Origin: Xanthobacteraceae bacterium
GTDB lineage: Bacteria; Pseudomonadota; Alphaproteobacteria; Rhizobiales; Xanthobacteraceae
Direction of reading: 5' to 3'
DNA length: 7,029 nt
Assembly: GCA_030037105.1 (NCBI GenBank)
Contig: JASHRY010000291.1
Coordinates: forward strand, 1-7,029
Every line of letters starts with the position of its first letter. Positions within the stretch are counted from its first letter, which is position 1. The position numbers were made by a program, and so were the translations under genes. Under the pieces are notes generated by a model. That model did no database searches, had not been told where the DNA came from, and saw nothing but the letters and a program-made list of their open reading frames with translations. This document shows positions 1-6,996 of the stretch, piece by piece.

Positions 1-568
1 CGTAGGTGAGCGTCACCGGACGATCGACGCCGAGCGCGCCGCTTCCTTCTTGCGTCCATATCGTGTCCGGCCCCGGCATCTTCGCGGTCGTACCCGCAGC
101 GGGCACGAAGCCGAACTCGGCATAATAGGCGTTCGGCGCGCCCGAAGGCGAGAACAGCACGATCGGCGGCGAGTTGGGATCGACGGTCTCCCGGTATTGC
201 ACGAGCGAGAGGTTGTCGAGGCGCGCACCTTTAAGGTCGATGCTGCCGGAGAGCCGCGGCGTGTCGATGGCGACGCGCGGGGAAGAGGCGATCACCGCTT
301 CGCGCGTGAGCGTCGTCGTCGGTGCGCCGGCAGCCGGCGCTCCCGGCAGCATCGGCGAGCCGGCCTGCGGCACCGGCGGCGCCGCGCCGGATGCGCCGGC
401 CGTATGCGGCTGCGTCGCCGGCGGCTGCTGTTGTGCCTGCTCTTGCTGCTTGATGAGCGCCTCGTGGCGCTGCCTTTCCATCTGCGGATAGCCGATGAAA
501 TATTGCCAGCCGATGACGACGATGAGCGACAGCACGACGGCGATAATGGTGTTCTTGTGCTCGGTCAT
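1..568 (-). CDS. yidC: Membrane protein insertase YidC, N-terminal part (runs off the left edge)
   Basis: YidC inserts and folds inner-membrane proteins, alone or with the Sec translocon. Only the first 189 codons are in the window. The product opens with MTEHKNTIIAVVLS and a single hydrophobic segment at about residues 7-27, the usual N-terminal anchor of Gram-negative YidC. A low-complexity linker rich in Gln, Pro and Ala follows (about 40-85). From about residue 87 comes the start of the periplasmic beta domain, with family-like motifs such as SGSIDLKGARLDNLSL and QYRETVDPNSPPIVLF. The conserved five-helix insertase core lies beyond the window. The ATG is clear: GAGAG sits 6 nt upstream, and the rnpA stop abuts it as TGAATGA, so translation is probably coupled to rnpA. 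Identification is by recognised family pattern and the rpmH-rnpA-yidC order. Confidence 0.95.
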   Translation of the reverse strand, partial: MTEHKNTIIAVVLSLIVVIGWQYFIGYPQMERQRHEALIKQQEQAQQQPPATQPHTAGASGAAPPVPQAGSPMLPGAPAAGAPTTTLTREAVIASSPRVAIDTPRLSGSIDLKGARLDNLSLVQYRETVDPNSPPIVLFSPSGAPNAYYAEFGFVPAAGTTAKMPGPDTIWTQEGSGALGVDRPVTLTY

Positions 569-1096
569 TCAACGCTCTCGCGGCTGATCTGCGGGCGACT
601 TTTGCGGCGGTTGTTGACGCGGCGTCCGGCGCCGGCGCGGCTTTTGCGACCGGGGCGGCGAACCCGCTTCATGTAAGGGTCCGCGGCGGACGCCACCACT
701 TGCCCCGCGCTCGGGCGCATGAATACGGCTGAGCGCCACATCGAGTTCCCGCACCATTTCGCCGAACGACTGCCCAAGCGCCGCCCGCCGGCCGATCAGC
801 ACATAATCATGACCGGCGTGCCATCTTTCGGAATCGGCGGCGAGCGACAGCCGTACCATTTCCCGCAATCGGCGGCGCACACGGTTGCGCTCCACGGCGT
901 TGCCCACTTGTTTCGACACCGTGAATCCGACGCGGACCGTTCCGTCCTCAGCCCGCCGCCGCGCCTGCACCACGAAAGCGCGACCGGACATCCGCACTCC
1001 GCTCGCCGCGGCGCGAAAGTCGCTGCGGCGTTTTAGCCGCTCGACGGCGACGAGGGAACGAGCCTCCCGATCACGCACTGAGCCGCTTGCGCCCAT
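569..1096 (-). CDS. rnpA: Ribonuclease P protein component
   Basis: RnpA is the basic protein subunit of RNase P; with the RNA subunit it removes 5' leaders from pre-tRNAs. The core reads [13 protein letters not shown], then [26 protein letters not shown], which holds the signature RNR motif (about residues 70-79 from the start given), then [11 protein letters not shown] and a final helix ending near residue 126. About 49 further residues form a tail rich in Arg, Pro and Gln, beyond the usual length of about 115-125. The start is uncertain. I give the only upstream ATG (1096), which overlaps rpmH by 26 bp, but no clear ribosome binding site precedes it. GTG at 1078 (8-bp overlap with the rpmH stop) and GTG at 1129 are alternatives. 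The family's conserved region begins only at ERLKRRSDF, so residues 1-18 may not all be real. The stop abuts the yidC ATG. Confidence 0.93.
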   Translation of the reverse strand: MGASGSVRDREARSLVAVERLKRRSDFRAAASGVRMSGRAFVVQARRRAEDGTVRVGFTVSKQVGNAVERNRVRRRLREMVRLSLAADSERWHAGHDYVLIGRRAALGQSFGEMVRELDVALSRIHAPERGASGGVRRGPLHEAGSPPRSQKPRRRRTPRQQPPQKSPADQPRER

Positions 1097-1205
1097 GCGC
1101 GCGCCGCGCAGCCAAGACTCTGCGCCCACCCTTGCTTGCCATGCGCGCGCGAAAGCCGTGCCGGCGCTTGCGCACCAATTTGCTCGGCTGGTAGGTCCGT
1201 TTCAC
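1071..1205 (-). CDS. rpmH: 50S ribosomal protein L34
   Basis: This is a 44-residue, very basic protein of the large ribosomal subunit. It reads [18 protein letters not shown] from the start and ends GRKRLSA, which is the L34 pattern over its whole length. The start is GTG at 1205, decided by the universal KRTYQPS N-terminus and a GGAG about 7 nt upstream. The reading frame stays open upstream to about 1469, but that stretch has no L34 homology and no better start. It is the first gene of the rpmH-rnpA-yidC operon, and its 3' end overlaps the likely rnpA start region. A promoter lies about 100 bp upstream. Confidence 0.97.
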   Translation of the reverse strand: MKRTYQPSKLVRKRRHGFRARMASKGGRRVLAARRAHGRKRLSA

Positions 1206-1313
1206 AGGATTTCTCCGCTGCGCGCCCGATTTTGGCCCGCTCGTCTCAGAGAGATCGCTTCGCGCGCCGGAAGCGCGATTGCCGCTTCGCCGCTTCGGCC
1301 GCAATTGGCGCGG

Positions 1314-1342
1314 CTTATACGGGACCCGTTCGGGTTCGTCAA
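1314..1342 (-). promoter_or_regulatory. Predicted sigma-70-type promoter of the rpmH-rnpA-yidC operon
   Basis: On the minus strand there is a -35 box TTGACG (1342-1337) and a -10 box TATAAG (1319-1314) with exactly 17 bp between them. Both are close to the housekeeping consensus. Transcription would start near 1307, giving a 5' leader of about 100 nt before the rpmH GTG. The spacer holds a short inverted repeat, ACCCG-TT-CGGGT, at 1324-1335. Found by reading the sequence; no experimental support. Confidence 0.7.
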
Positions 1343-1558
1343 TGCAATGTGCCGGCCGTACCGCCGCATCGATCGGGCGGCGCGGTCTCTTTACTGCGCC
1401 GTTTCTCCGCCGTTTCCCGATCATGGAGGTGTATAGAATATGTGTGATGGACCGAGACCGCGAAAACACCGCAACACGCGCTATGACGGCTTTACCGCCG
1501 GATTTGCGCCTGCCTTTGCGCCGGTTCCAGCATCACGCGTGGTGAGCCCGTCGGCCTG
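1343..1558. other. Divergent intergenic region, upstream of the flavoprotein gene
   Basis: This is the rest of the 353-bp gap between rpmH and the flavoprotein gene. Its most AT-rich point is around 1431-1441 (TATAGAATATG on the plus strand), which could serve as a -10 element for the rightward gene, but I find no convincing -35 at proper distance. A 32-codon reading frame (1447-1545, plus) ends 13 bp before the next gene. It follows a GGAGG at 1425-1429 at poor spacing, has no recognisable product, and I do not call it. No terminator or RNA gene is seen. Confidence 0.4.
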
Positions 1559-2986
1559 ATGGCGCAGGAGTTCAAACCTGACATCTGCGTGGTCGGCGCT
1601 GACGCCGGCGGTCTTTCCGTCGCCGCCGCGGCCGCCGCTTTCGGCGTGCCTGCGGTGCTCGTGGAAAACGGCGGCATGGGCCGCGAATATGTCAAAAAAA
1701 CCGGCCGCGTACCCGCACAAGCGCTGACGGCGGCGGCCGAGCGGGTGAACGCCGTGCGCAACGGCGCGCGCTTCGGCATGAAGACCGTGCGCTTCGGCGT
1801 CGATTTCGCCTCGGTCAGCACCCATGTGAACGATGTCATCGGCGCGGTCGCGCCGAACTCCACGCGCGAGCGCTTCGCCGGGCTCGGCGTGCGCATCATC
1901 GCCGGCGCCGCTCGTTTCACCGACCCCGGCACGGTCGCGGTCGACGATTTCACCATCAGAGCGGGCCGATTTGTCATCGCCACCGGCTCTTCGCCTCTCA
2001 TCCCGGCGATTCCCGGCCTCATCGACACGCCGCACCTCACTGCCGAGACCATTTCCGATCTCGCCAAATGTCCGCGCCATCTCATCGTCATCGGTGCCGG
2101 CGCCAGCGGACTCGAACTGGCGCAGGCCTTCCGCCGGCTCGGCGCCGCCGTCACCGTACTGGAAGCGAAGACGCCGCTCGCGGGCGAGGATTCCGAATGC
2201 GCCGCCATCGTGCTCGACGCGCTCGCGCGCGAGGGCGTCAAGCTGCGCGCCGGGGTCGAAATCATCAAGGTCCGCCGGTCGCTCGCCAAGGTGCAGGTTA
2301 CGCTCGCCACGTCCGCGGGCGCGGAGACGATCGAAGGCTCGCATCTTCTGGTCGCGGCCGGGCGTCGGCCGAACCTCGACAACCTCGATCTCGACGCCGC
2401 CGGCATCCGCTACGGGTCGCACGGCATCGTCGTCGATCGGCATCTGCGCACGACCAACAAGCGTGTCTATGCGGTGGGCGCCGCGACCGGCGGACCCAAG
2501 CTCGCCCACCTCGCCGATTACCACGCCGGACTCGTGATCCGACAGGCACTGTTCCACCTGCCGGTCCAAGTGAACCACCAGGCCATTCCGCGGGTTATGC
2601 AGACCGATCCTGAGCTCGCCCAGGTCGGCCTTCTCGAGGAGGAGGCGCGGGAGCAAAAGGGTGGCGTCCGCGTGTTGCGCTGGCCTTATGGCGAAAACGA
2701 CCGTGCGCAGGCGGAACGGGCGACCGACGGCCACATCAAGGTCGTCACCGACCGCAAGGGAGACATCCTCGGCGTGACGATCGTCGGAGCGCAGGCGCGG
2801 GAGAACATCACCGCCTGGACGCTGGCCATCGGCCAGAAGCTGAACATCCGCGCCTTCGCCGGCCTCGTTGTCCCCTATCCGACCTATGCGGAGATTGGTA
2901 AACGCGCGGCCATTACTTATTTTACCCGCGGTTTGACGGCACCGCGCGTGCGTCGCATCATAGGTTGGCTGCGTCGCCTTGGTTGA
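1559..2986 (+). CDS. FAD/NAD(P) oxidoreductase-like protein lacking the redox-active cysteines (dihydrolipoamide dehydrogenase/mercuric reductase fold)
   Basis: A 475-residue protein with the full architecture of class-I pyridine nucleotide-disulfide oxidoreductases. It has an N-terminal FAD Rossmann fold (VVGADAGGLSVA, 11-22, with Glu36 at the end of strand 2), ATGSSP at 141-146, an NAD(P) Rossmann fold (VIGAGASGLELA, 177-188), AAGRRPN at 266-272, and a C-terminal dimerisation domain (about 340-460). Working members use a CxxxxC disulfide in GGxCLNxGCxPSKAL; here the matching stretch is GREYVKKTGRVPAQAL (41-56) with no cysteine. The C-terminal His of HPTxxE is Tyr440 (YPTYAE), though Glu445 remains. 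The usual Gly-Asp FAD motif reads GA (307-308), and Gly3 of GxGxxG is Asp15. The three cysteines (10, 171, 214) lie elsewhere. The frame is intact, so this is a diverged protein rather than obvious decay. The substrate is unknown and flavin binding is doubtful. ATG 1559 lacks a strong Shine-Dalgarno. Confidence 0.85.
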   Translation: MAQEFKPDICVVGADAGGLSVAAAAAAFGVPAVLVENGGMGREYVKKTGRVPAQALTAAAERVNAVRNGARFGMKTVRFGVDFASVSTHVNDVIGAVAPNSTRERFAGLGVRIIAGAARFTDPGTVAVDDFTIRAGRFVIATGSSPLIPAIPGLIDTPHLTAETISDLAKCPRHLIVIGAGASGLELAQAFRRLGAAVTVLEAKTPLAGEDSECAAIVLDALAREGVKLRAGVEIIKVRRSLAKVQVTLATSAGAETIEGSHLLVAAGRRPNLDNLDLDAAGIRYGSHGIVVDRHLRTTNKRVYAVGAATGGPKLAHLADYHAGLVIRQALFHLPVQVNHQAIPRVMQTDPELAQVGLLEEEAREQKGGVRVLRWPYGENDRAQAERATDGHIKVVTDRKGDILGVTIVGAQARENITAWTLAIGQKLNIRAFAGLVVPYPTYAEIGKRAAITYFTRGLTAPRVRRIIGWLRRLG

Positions 2987-3128
2987 CAGCGGGTGCGGCG
3001 ATTTGAAGGTGGATGCGTTCCGGCAATACCGGAGCGAACCTTGCAAGTCCAAAGCCGCCCGAGATTCGCACGCGCGCAGGCCGATTGATTTGCGAACTTC
3101 GGAAGAAGACACTGCGAAGGCTCAGCTC
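2987..3128 (+). other. Gap between flavoprotein and kinase genes, with a small hairpin
   Basis: This 142-bp gap holds one inverted repeat, TCCGG-caata-CCGGA at 3019-3033, extendable with a bulge by flanking GTT/AAC. No T-run follows, so it is not a classical intrinsic terminator. It could weaken read-through or stabilise an upstream mRNA end. The kinase reading frame is open across the gap, but its likely start is the ATG at 3129. Confidence 0.3.
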
Positions 3129-4595
3129 ATGAGCGATGAACCAGCCGCTCGGCCGGGATCGGTCCGGGTGCCGCGCTTCGGGCTTTCGGGAAAGCTCCTC
3201 GTCCTCACGATCCTGTTCGTGATGATCGCGGAAGTGCTGATCTATGTGCCGCTGGTCGCCAACTTCCGCGTCAATTGGCTCAAGGACCGCTTGGCCAGCG
3301 CCTACACCGCGGCGCTCGTGCTCGATGCCGCGCCGAACGGCATGGTGTCGGACAGCCTCGCCAAGCAGATCCTCGACAGCATCGGCGCGCGCGCCGTGGC
3401 CATGAAGATGGGAACGCGGCGCCGCCTGCTCGCCGTCGGCGTGGCTCCGCCGCCGATCAGCCACGACTTCGACATGCGCAACGTCGGCACCGTCGACGCG
3501 ATCGTCGACGCCTTCACGATGATGCTGGACACGAAGAAAGGCGTGATGCGCGTCGTCGGTCCGGCGCCGATGGGCGGCGACTACATCGAAATCGTCCTCG
3601 ACGAGCCGCCGCTGCGCCAGGCGATGCTGCGCTACTCGGTGGGTCTCCTGCTCATCTCGTTGCTGATCTCCGGCATCAGCGCGGCGCTGGTCTATCTCGC
3701 TTTGCATTACATGTTCGTGCGGCCGATGCGCCGGATCACCGCCAACATGATGGCGTTCCGCGCCGACCCGGAGAATGCCGAGCGCGTCATCGCGCCGTCG
3801 GCGCGCGCCGACGAGATCGGCGTCGCCGAGCGCGAGCTCGCCACCATGCAGAGCGAGCTCGCCTCGATGCTGCAGCAGAAGAGCCGGCTCGCCGCGCTCG
3901 GCCTTGCCGTCTCCAAGATCAATCACGACCTGCGCAACCTGCTCACCTCGGCGCAGCTTTTCTCCGATCGGCTGTCGAGCCTGCCCGATCCCGGCGTGCA
4001 GCGCTTCGCGCCCAAGCTGATGCGCGCGCTTGAGCGCGCCATCGCCTTCTGCCAATCGACGCTGTCCTACGGCCGTCTGCAGGAACCGCCGCCGGAAAGA
4101 AAGCCGATTCTGCTCGAACCGCTGGTCGAGGAGGTGCACGAGACGCTCGGGCTTCCCGCCGACGCGCCGATCCGTTGGATCAGCGCGGTCGAGCGCGGGC
4201 TGACGGTCGAGGCCGATTACGAGCAGCTCTTCCGCATTCTGCTCAATCTCGCGCGCAACGCCGTGCAGGCGCTGCAGAGTCGCGCCGCGCGCGACCCCGG
4301 CCGCGACCAGATCCGCATCACCGGCCGGCGCGAGGGCGCGGTGGTGGTGATCGAGGTTTCCGACACCGGACCCGGCTTTTCCGACAAGGCGCGCGCGCAT
4401 CTGTTCGAGGCGTTCCAGGGCTCGACCCGCACCGGCGGCGCCGGCCTCGGCCTCGCCATCGCCGCCGAGCTCGTTCGCACTCACGGCGGCGACATCCGCC
4501 TCGTCGAAGGCACCATCGGCGCGACGCTGCGGCTCACCATTCCCGATCGCGCCGTGGAATTGAGCGCCCATCGCGGCGCCCGCGCCCAAGGATAA
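3129..4595 (+). CDS. Membrane sensor histidine kinase (HAMP, HisKA-like, HATPase_c)
   Basis: A 488-residue kinase that would sense a signal across the inner membrane and phosphorylate a response regulator. In order: a short cytoplasmic N-terminus, TM1 at about 22-44, a periplasmic domain of about 120 residues, TM2 at about 170-196, and a HAMP-like linker (about 197-255) starting FVRPMRRI. The H-box is INHDLRNLLTSAQL with phospho-acceptor His266. The N-box is LFRILLNLARNAVQAL (Asn373, Asn377), G1 is DTGPGF (412-417), the F-box is LFEAF (425-429) and G2 is GGAGLGLA (436-443). All ATP-binding boxes are present, so it should be active. The start is ATG 3129, with GAAGG about 8 nt upstream; the frame is open further back to 2979, overlapping the previous gene, but residues there are unlike a kinase N-terminus. 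No response regulator is in the window, so the partner and the stimulus are unknown. It is co-oriented with the flavoprotein gene. Confidence 0.92.
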   Translation: MSDEPAARPGSVRVPRFGLSGKLLVLTILFVMIAEVLIYVPLVANFRVNWLKDRLASAYTAALVLDAAPNGMVSDSLAKQILDSIGARAVAMKMGTRRRLLAVGVAPPPISHDFDMRNVGTVDAIVDAFTMMLDTKKGVMRVVGPAPMGGDYIEIVLDEPPLRQAMLRYSVGLLLISLLISGISAALVYLALHYMFVRPMRRITANMMAFRADPENAERVIAPSARADEIGVAERELATMQSELASMLQQKSRLAALGLAVSKINHDLRNLLTSAQLFSDRLSSLPDPGVQRFAPKLMRALERAIAFCQSTLSYGRLQEPPPERKPILLEPLVEEVHETLGLPADAPIRWISAVERGLTVEADYEQLFRILLNLARNAVQALQSRAARDPGRDQIRITGRREGAVVVIEVSDTGPGFSDKARAHLFEAFQGSTRTGGAGLGLAIAAELVRTHGGDIRLVEGTIGATLRLTIPDRAVELSAHRGARAQG

Positions 4596-4846
4596 GGGCG
4601 CACGTCGAAGCGCCTCATGTCTTCGATATAGCACCGTCAGGTCAGGACGAAGCCGTCGAAGCCGTTCCTCGTTGCCCATTTCGAAACGACGCGAAAGAGC
4701 CGCGGGCAGCGGCGCGTTTGGGATATTTTGGCCAGCGTACGCGTGCGGGCATTTGCGCCACCTTGCCATTCTGCGGCGAAGCCTATAGCTATGGGCGCGC
4801 ATCGCCGGCCGCTGCGCTGGTCGGTATTTTGAACGCGACGCACCCG
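4596..4846 (+). other. Intergenic region upstream of tRNA-Arg, with a possible tRNA promoter
   Basis: There is no gene in these 251 bp. A possible promoter for the tRNA is TTGCCA (4763-4768) with TAGCTA (4786-4791) at a 17-bp spacing, or the overlapping TATAGC (4784-4789) at 15 bp. Transcription would start roughly 50 nt before the mature tRNA. The kinase gene has no T-rich terminator after its stop. The promoter call is a visual match only. Confidence 0.35.
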
Positions 4847-4923
4847 GCGCCCGTAGCTCAGCTGGATAGAGCACCAGACTACGAATCTGGGGGTCAGGAG
4901 TTCGAATCTCTTCGGGCGCGCCA
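4847..4923 (+). tRNA. tRNA-Arg, anticodon ACG
   Basis: A complete cloverleaf of 77 nt. The acceptor stem is GCGCCCG (4847-4853) paired with CGGGCGC (4913-4919), then discriminator G and an encoded CCA (4921-4923). The D-arm begins GCTCAGCTGGAT. The anticodon stem is CCAGA/TCTGG (4874-4878, 4886-4890) around loop CTACGAA, giving anticodon ACG at 4881-4883. The T-arm is AGGAG/CTCTT around TTCGAAT (4901-4907). A34 is expected to be edited to inosine by TadA, so this tRNA would read CGU, CGC and CGA codons. The extra segments fit Arg tRNA, and all stems pair. Confidence 0.97.
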
Positions 4924-4977
4924 CTTCCGTGCGGGACAAGTCTGCCTACTCCTTCAGCCAGATTCGTCGAGGACAAC

Positions 4978-5568
4978 ATGGGCAAACGTCCGGTATTGCA
5001 TCACGTGCTGCTCAAGACCGCCCGCCTGCAGGAGATGATCGATTGGTACGCCGCCGTCGTCGGCGTCGAGGCGGTATTCCAAAATCGCGGCATTGCCTTT
5101 CTGACCAATGACGCCGCCAATCACCGGCTTTCGCTGATCCACAGTCCGACGTTTCGCGACAATCCCGACTTTCGCCGGAACGCGGGCATGCACCACTTGG
5201 CTTTCGAATACGAGTCGGTCGACGACCTGCTCGACACCTGGCAGCGGCTGCACGACAAATTCGGCTATGAGCCGCACGTGGCGGTGCATCACGGCATGAC
5301 GCTGTCGTTCTATTACGTCGATCCCGACGGCAACAGCGTCGAACTGCAGGCGGATGTCTTCGGCGATTGGGCGCAGTCCAAGGCGTTCATGCACGATTCG
5401 CCGCAATTCAAGGCCGATCCGGTCGGAAAGTTCGTTGATCCCGCCAAGCTGGTTGCGCTGCGAGCCGCCGGCGTGACGCAGCAGGAATGGCTGCGGCGCG
5501 CTTACGCCGGCGAGCTGCCGCCCGCGGTTGCGCCGGACTACCGCGTGGATTTGCCGCCGCCGCAGTGA
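4978..5568 (+). CDS. VOC family protein, extradiol dioxygenase/glyoxalase-like
   Basis: A 196-residue cytosolic metalloprotein of the vicinal oxygen chelate superfamily with one pair of beta-alpha-beta-beta-beta modules. Module one starts LHHVLLKTARLQEMIDWY (7-24); module two starts GMHHLAFEYESVDDL (70-84). Likely metal ligands are His9, His73 and Glu122, the 2-His-1-Glu set of Fe(II)/Mn(II) extradiol enzymes. Residues 103-122, from VHH through YYVDPDGNSVE, fit the extradiol ring-cleavage dioxygenase signature as I recall it. A tail of about 60 residues after 130 (KFVDPAKLVALRAAGVTQQE) is outside the core. The substrate is unknown; catechol-type cleavage is suggested by motif, but many VOC proteins with this pattern have other roles. 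ATG 4978 is preceded by GAGGA about 5 nt away. It starts 54 bp after the tRNA, with no visible terminator between them. Confidence 0.88.
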   Translation: MGKRPVLHHVLLKTARLQEMIDWYAAVVGVEAVFQNRGIAFLTNDAANHRLSLIHSPTFRDNPDFRRNAGMHHLAFEYESVDDLLDTWQRLHDKFGYEPHVAVHHGMTLSFYYVDPDGNSVELQADVFGDWAQSKAFMHDSPQFKADPVGKFVDPAKLVALRAAGVTQQEWLRRAYAGELPPAVAPDYRVDLPPPQ

Positions 5569-5574
5569 ACCCGC

Positions 5575-6735
<1,161 letters not shown>

Positions 6736-6769
6736 AGGCAGATTGATCCGACTTCGTCAATATATTCAT

Positions 6770-6996
6770 CGCCGTCCCTGACCGCGAGGCTCAGGTTTGC
6801 GGCCGCGCCTCCTCACCTGGCTTGCTCACGCCAATCCGACTCGCCCCGTGCACAGTAGAGGTAGAGGAAAAGCAAAGCCGTTCCCGCGGCGCGATAGCGT
6901 TCCTGACCGAGCGGCATTTCTCGGGGGAGAAACACACTGAGTGACAAAAGTCGAGGAGTGTCTCCAGCTAGATCAGAGACCATAGGACTTGTAAGA
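6770..6996. other. Intergenic region upstream of the CobW-like gene
   Basis: I find no gene on either strand in this stretch. It is somewhat less GC-rich than the rest. It contains AGGGA (minus strand, complement of 6775-6779), a Shine-Dalgarno for the out-of-frame ATG at 6769, and short inverted repeats CCTGA/TCAGG (6777-6781, 6791-6795) and GTCTC/GAGAC (6960-6964, 6976-6980). An AATATATT palindrome at 6759-6766 just inside this boundary is the most AT-rich spot and could be part of a promoter or operator. No Zur-type operator could be identified with confidence. Confidence 0.4.

Noticed and set aside
50..676. 208-codon plus-strand open frame opposite yidC and rnpA
   Set aside because: Arg-rich antisense shadow; the minus-strand yidC and rnpA products are clear.
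565..777. 70-codon basic open frame overlapping the end of rnpA
   Set aside because: It overlaps rnpA in another frame, has no ribosome binding site and no known family. It was considered as the true RnpA tail through a frameshift, but the rnpA frame reads cleanly to a stop abutting yidC.
1447..1545. 32-codon plus-strand frame before the flavoprotein gene, a possible leader peptide
   Set aside because: Poor Shine-Dalgarno spacing, no regulatory codon run and no hairpin pair to suggest attenuation.
1481..3112. 543-codon open frame on the minus strand across the flavoprotein gene (and a second, 1492-2406)
   Set aside because: Antisense shadows of an unmistakable flavoprotein fold. They are low-complexity Arg/Gly/Ala/Asp-rich translations with no recognisable domain.
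4847..4923. tRNA-Arg as an integration (att) site for a mobile element
   Set aside because: No integrase, no repeat of the tRNA 3' end elsewhere in the window, and no compositional shift downstream.
2958..4985. 675-codon open frame on the minus strand across the kinase, tRNA and the gap
   Set aside because: It is the antisense shadow of the kinase in GC-rich DNA. Its N-terminal part includes EEIRTPDPQIRS, the well-known false peptide made by translating a tRNA gene backwards.
4175..5038. 287-codon open frame on the plus strand crossing the kinase 3' end and the tRNA
   Set aside because: It contains PVAQLDRAPDYESGG, the classic false translation of a tRNA gene, and overlaps kinase coding sequence in another frame with an Arg-rich composition.
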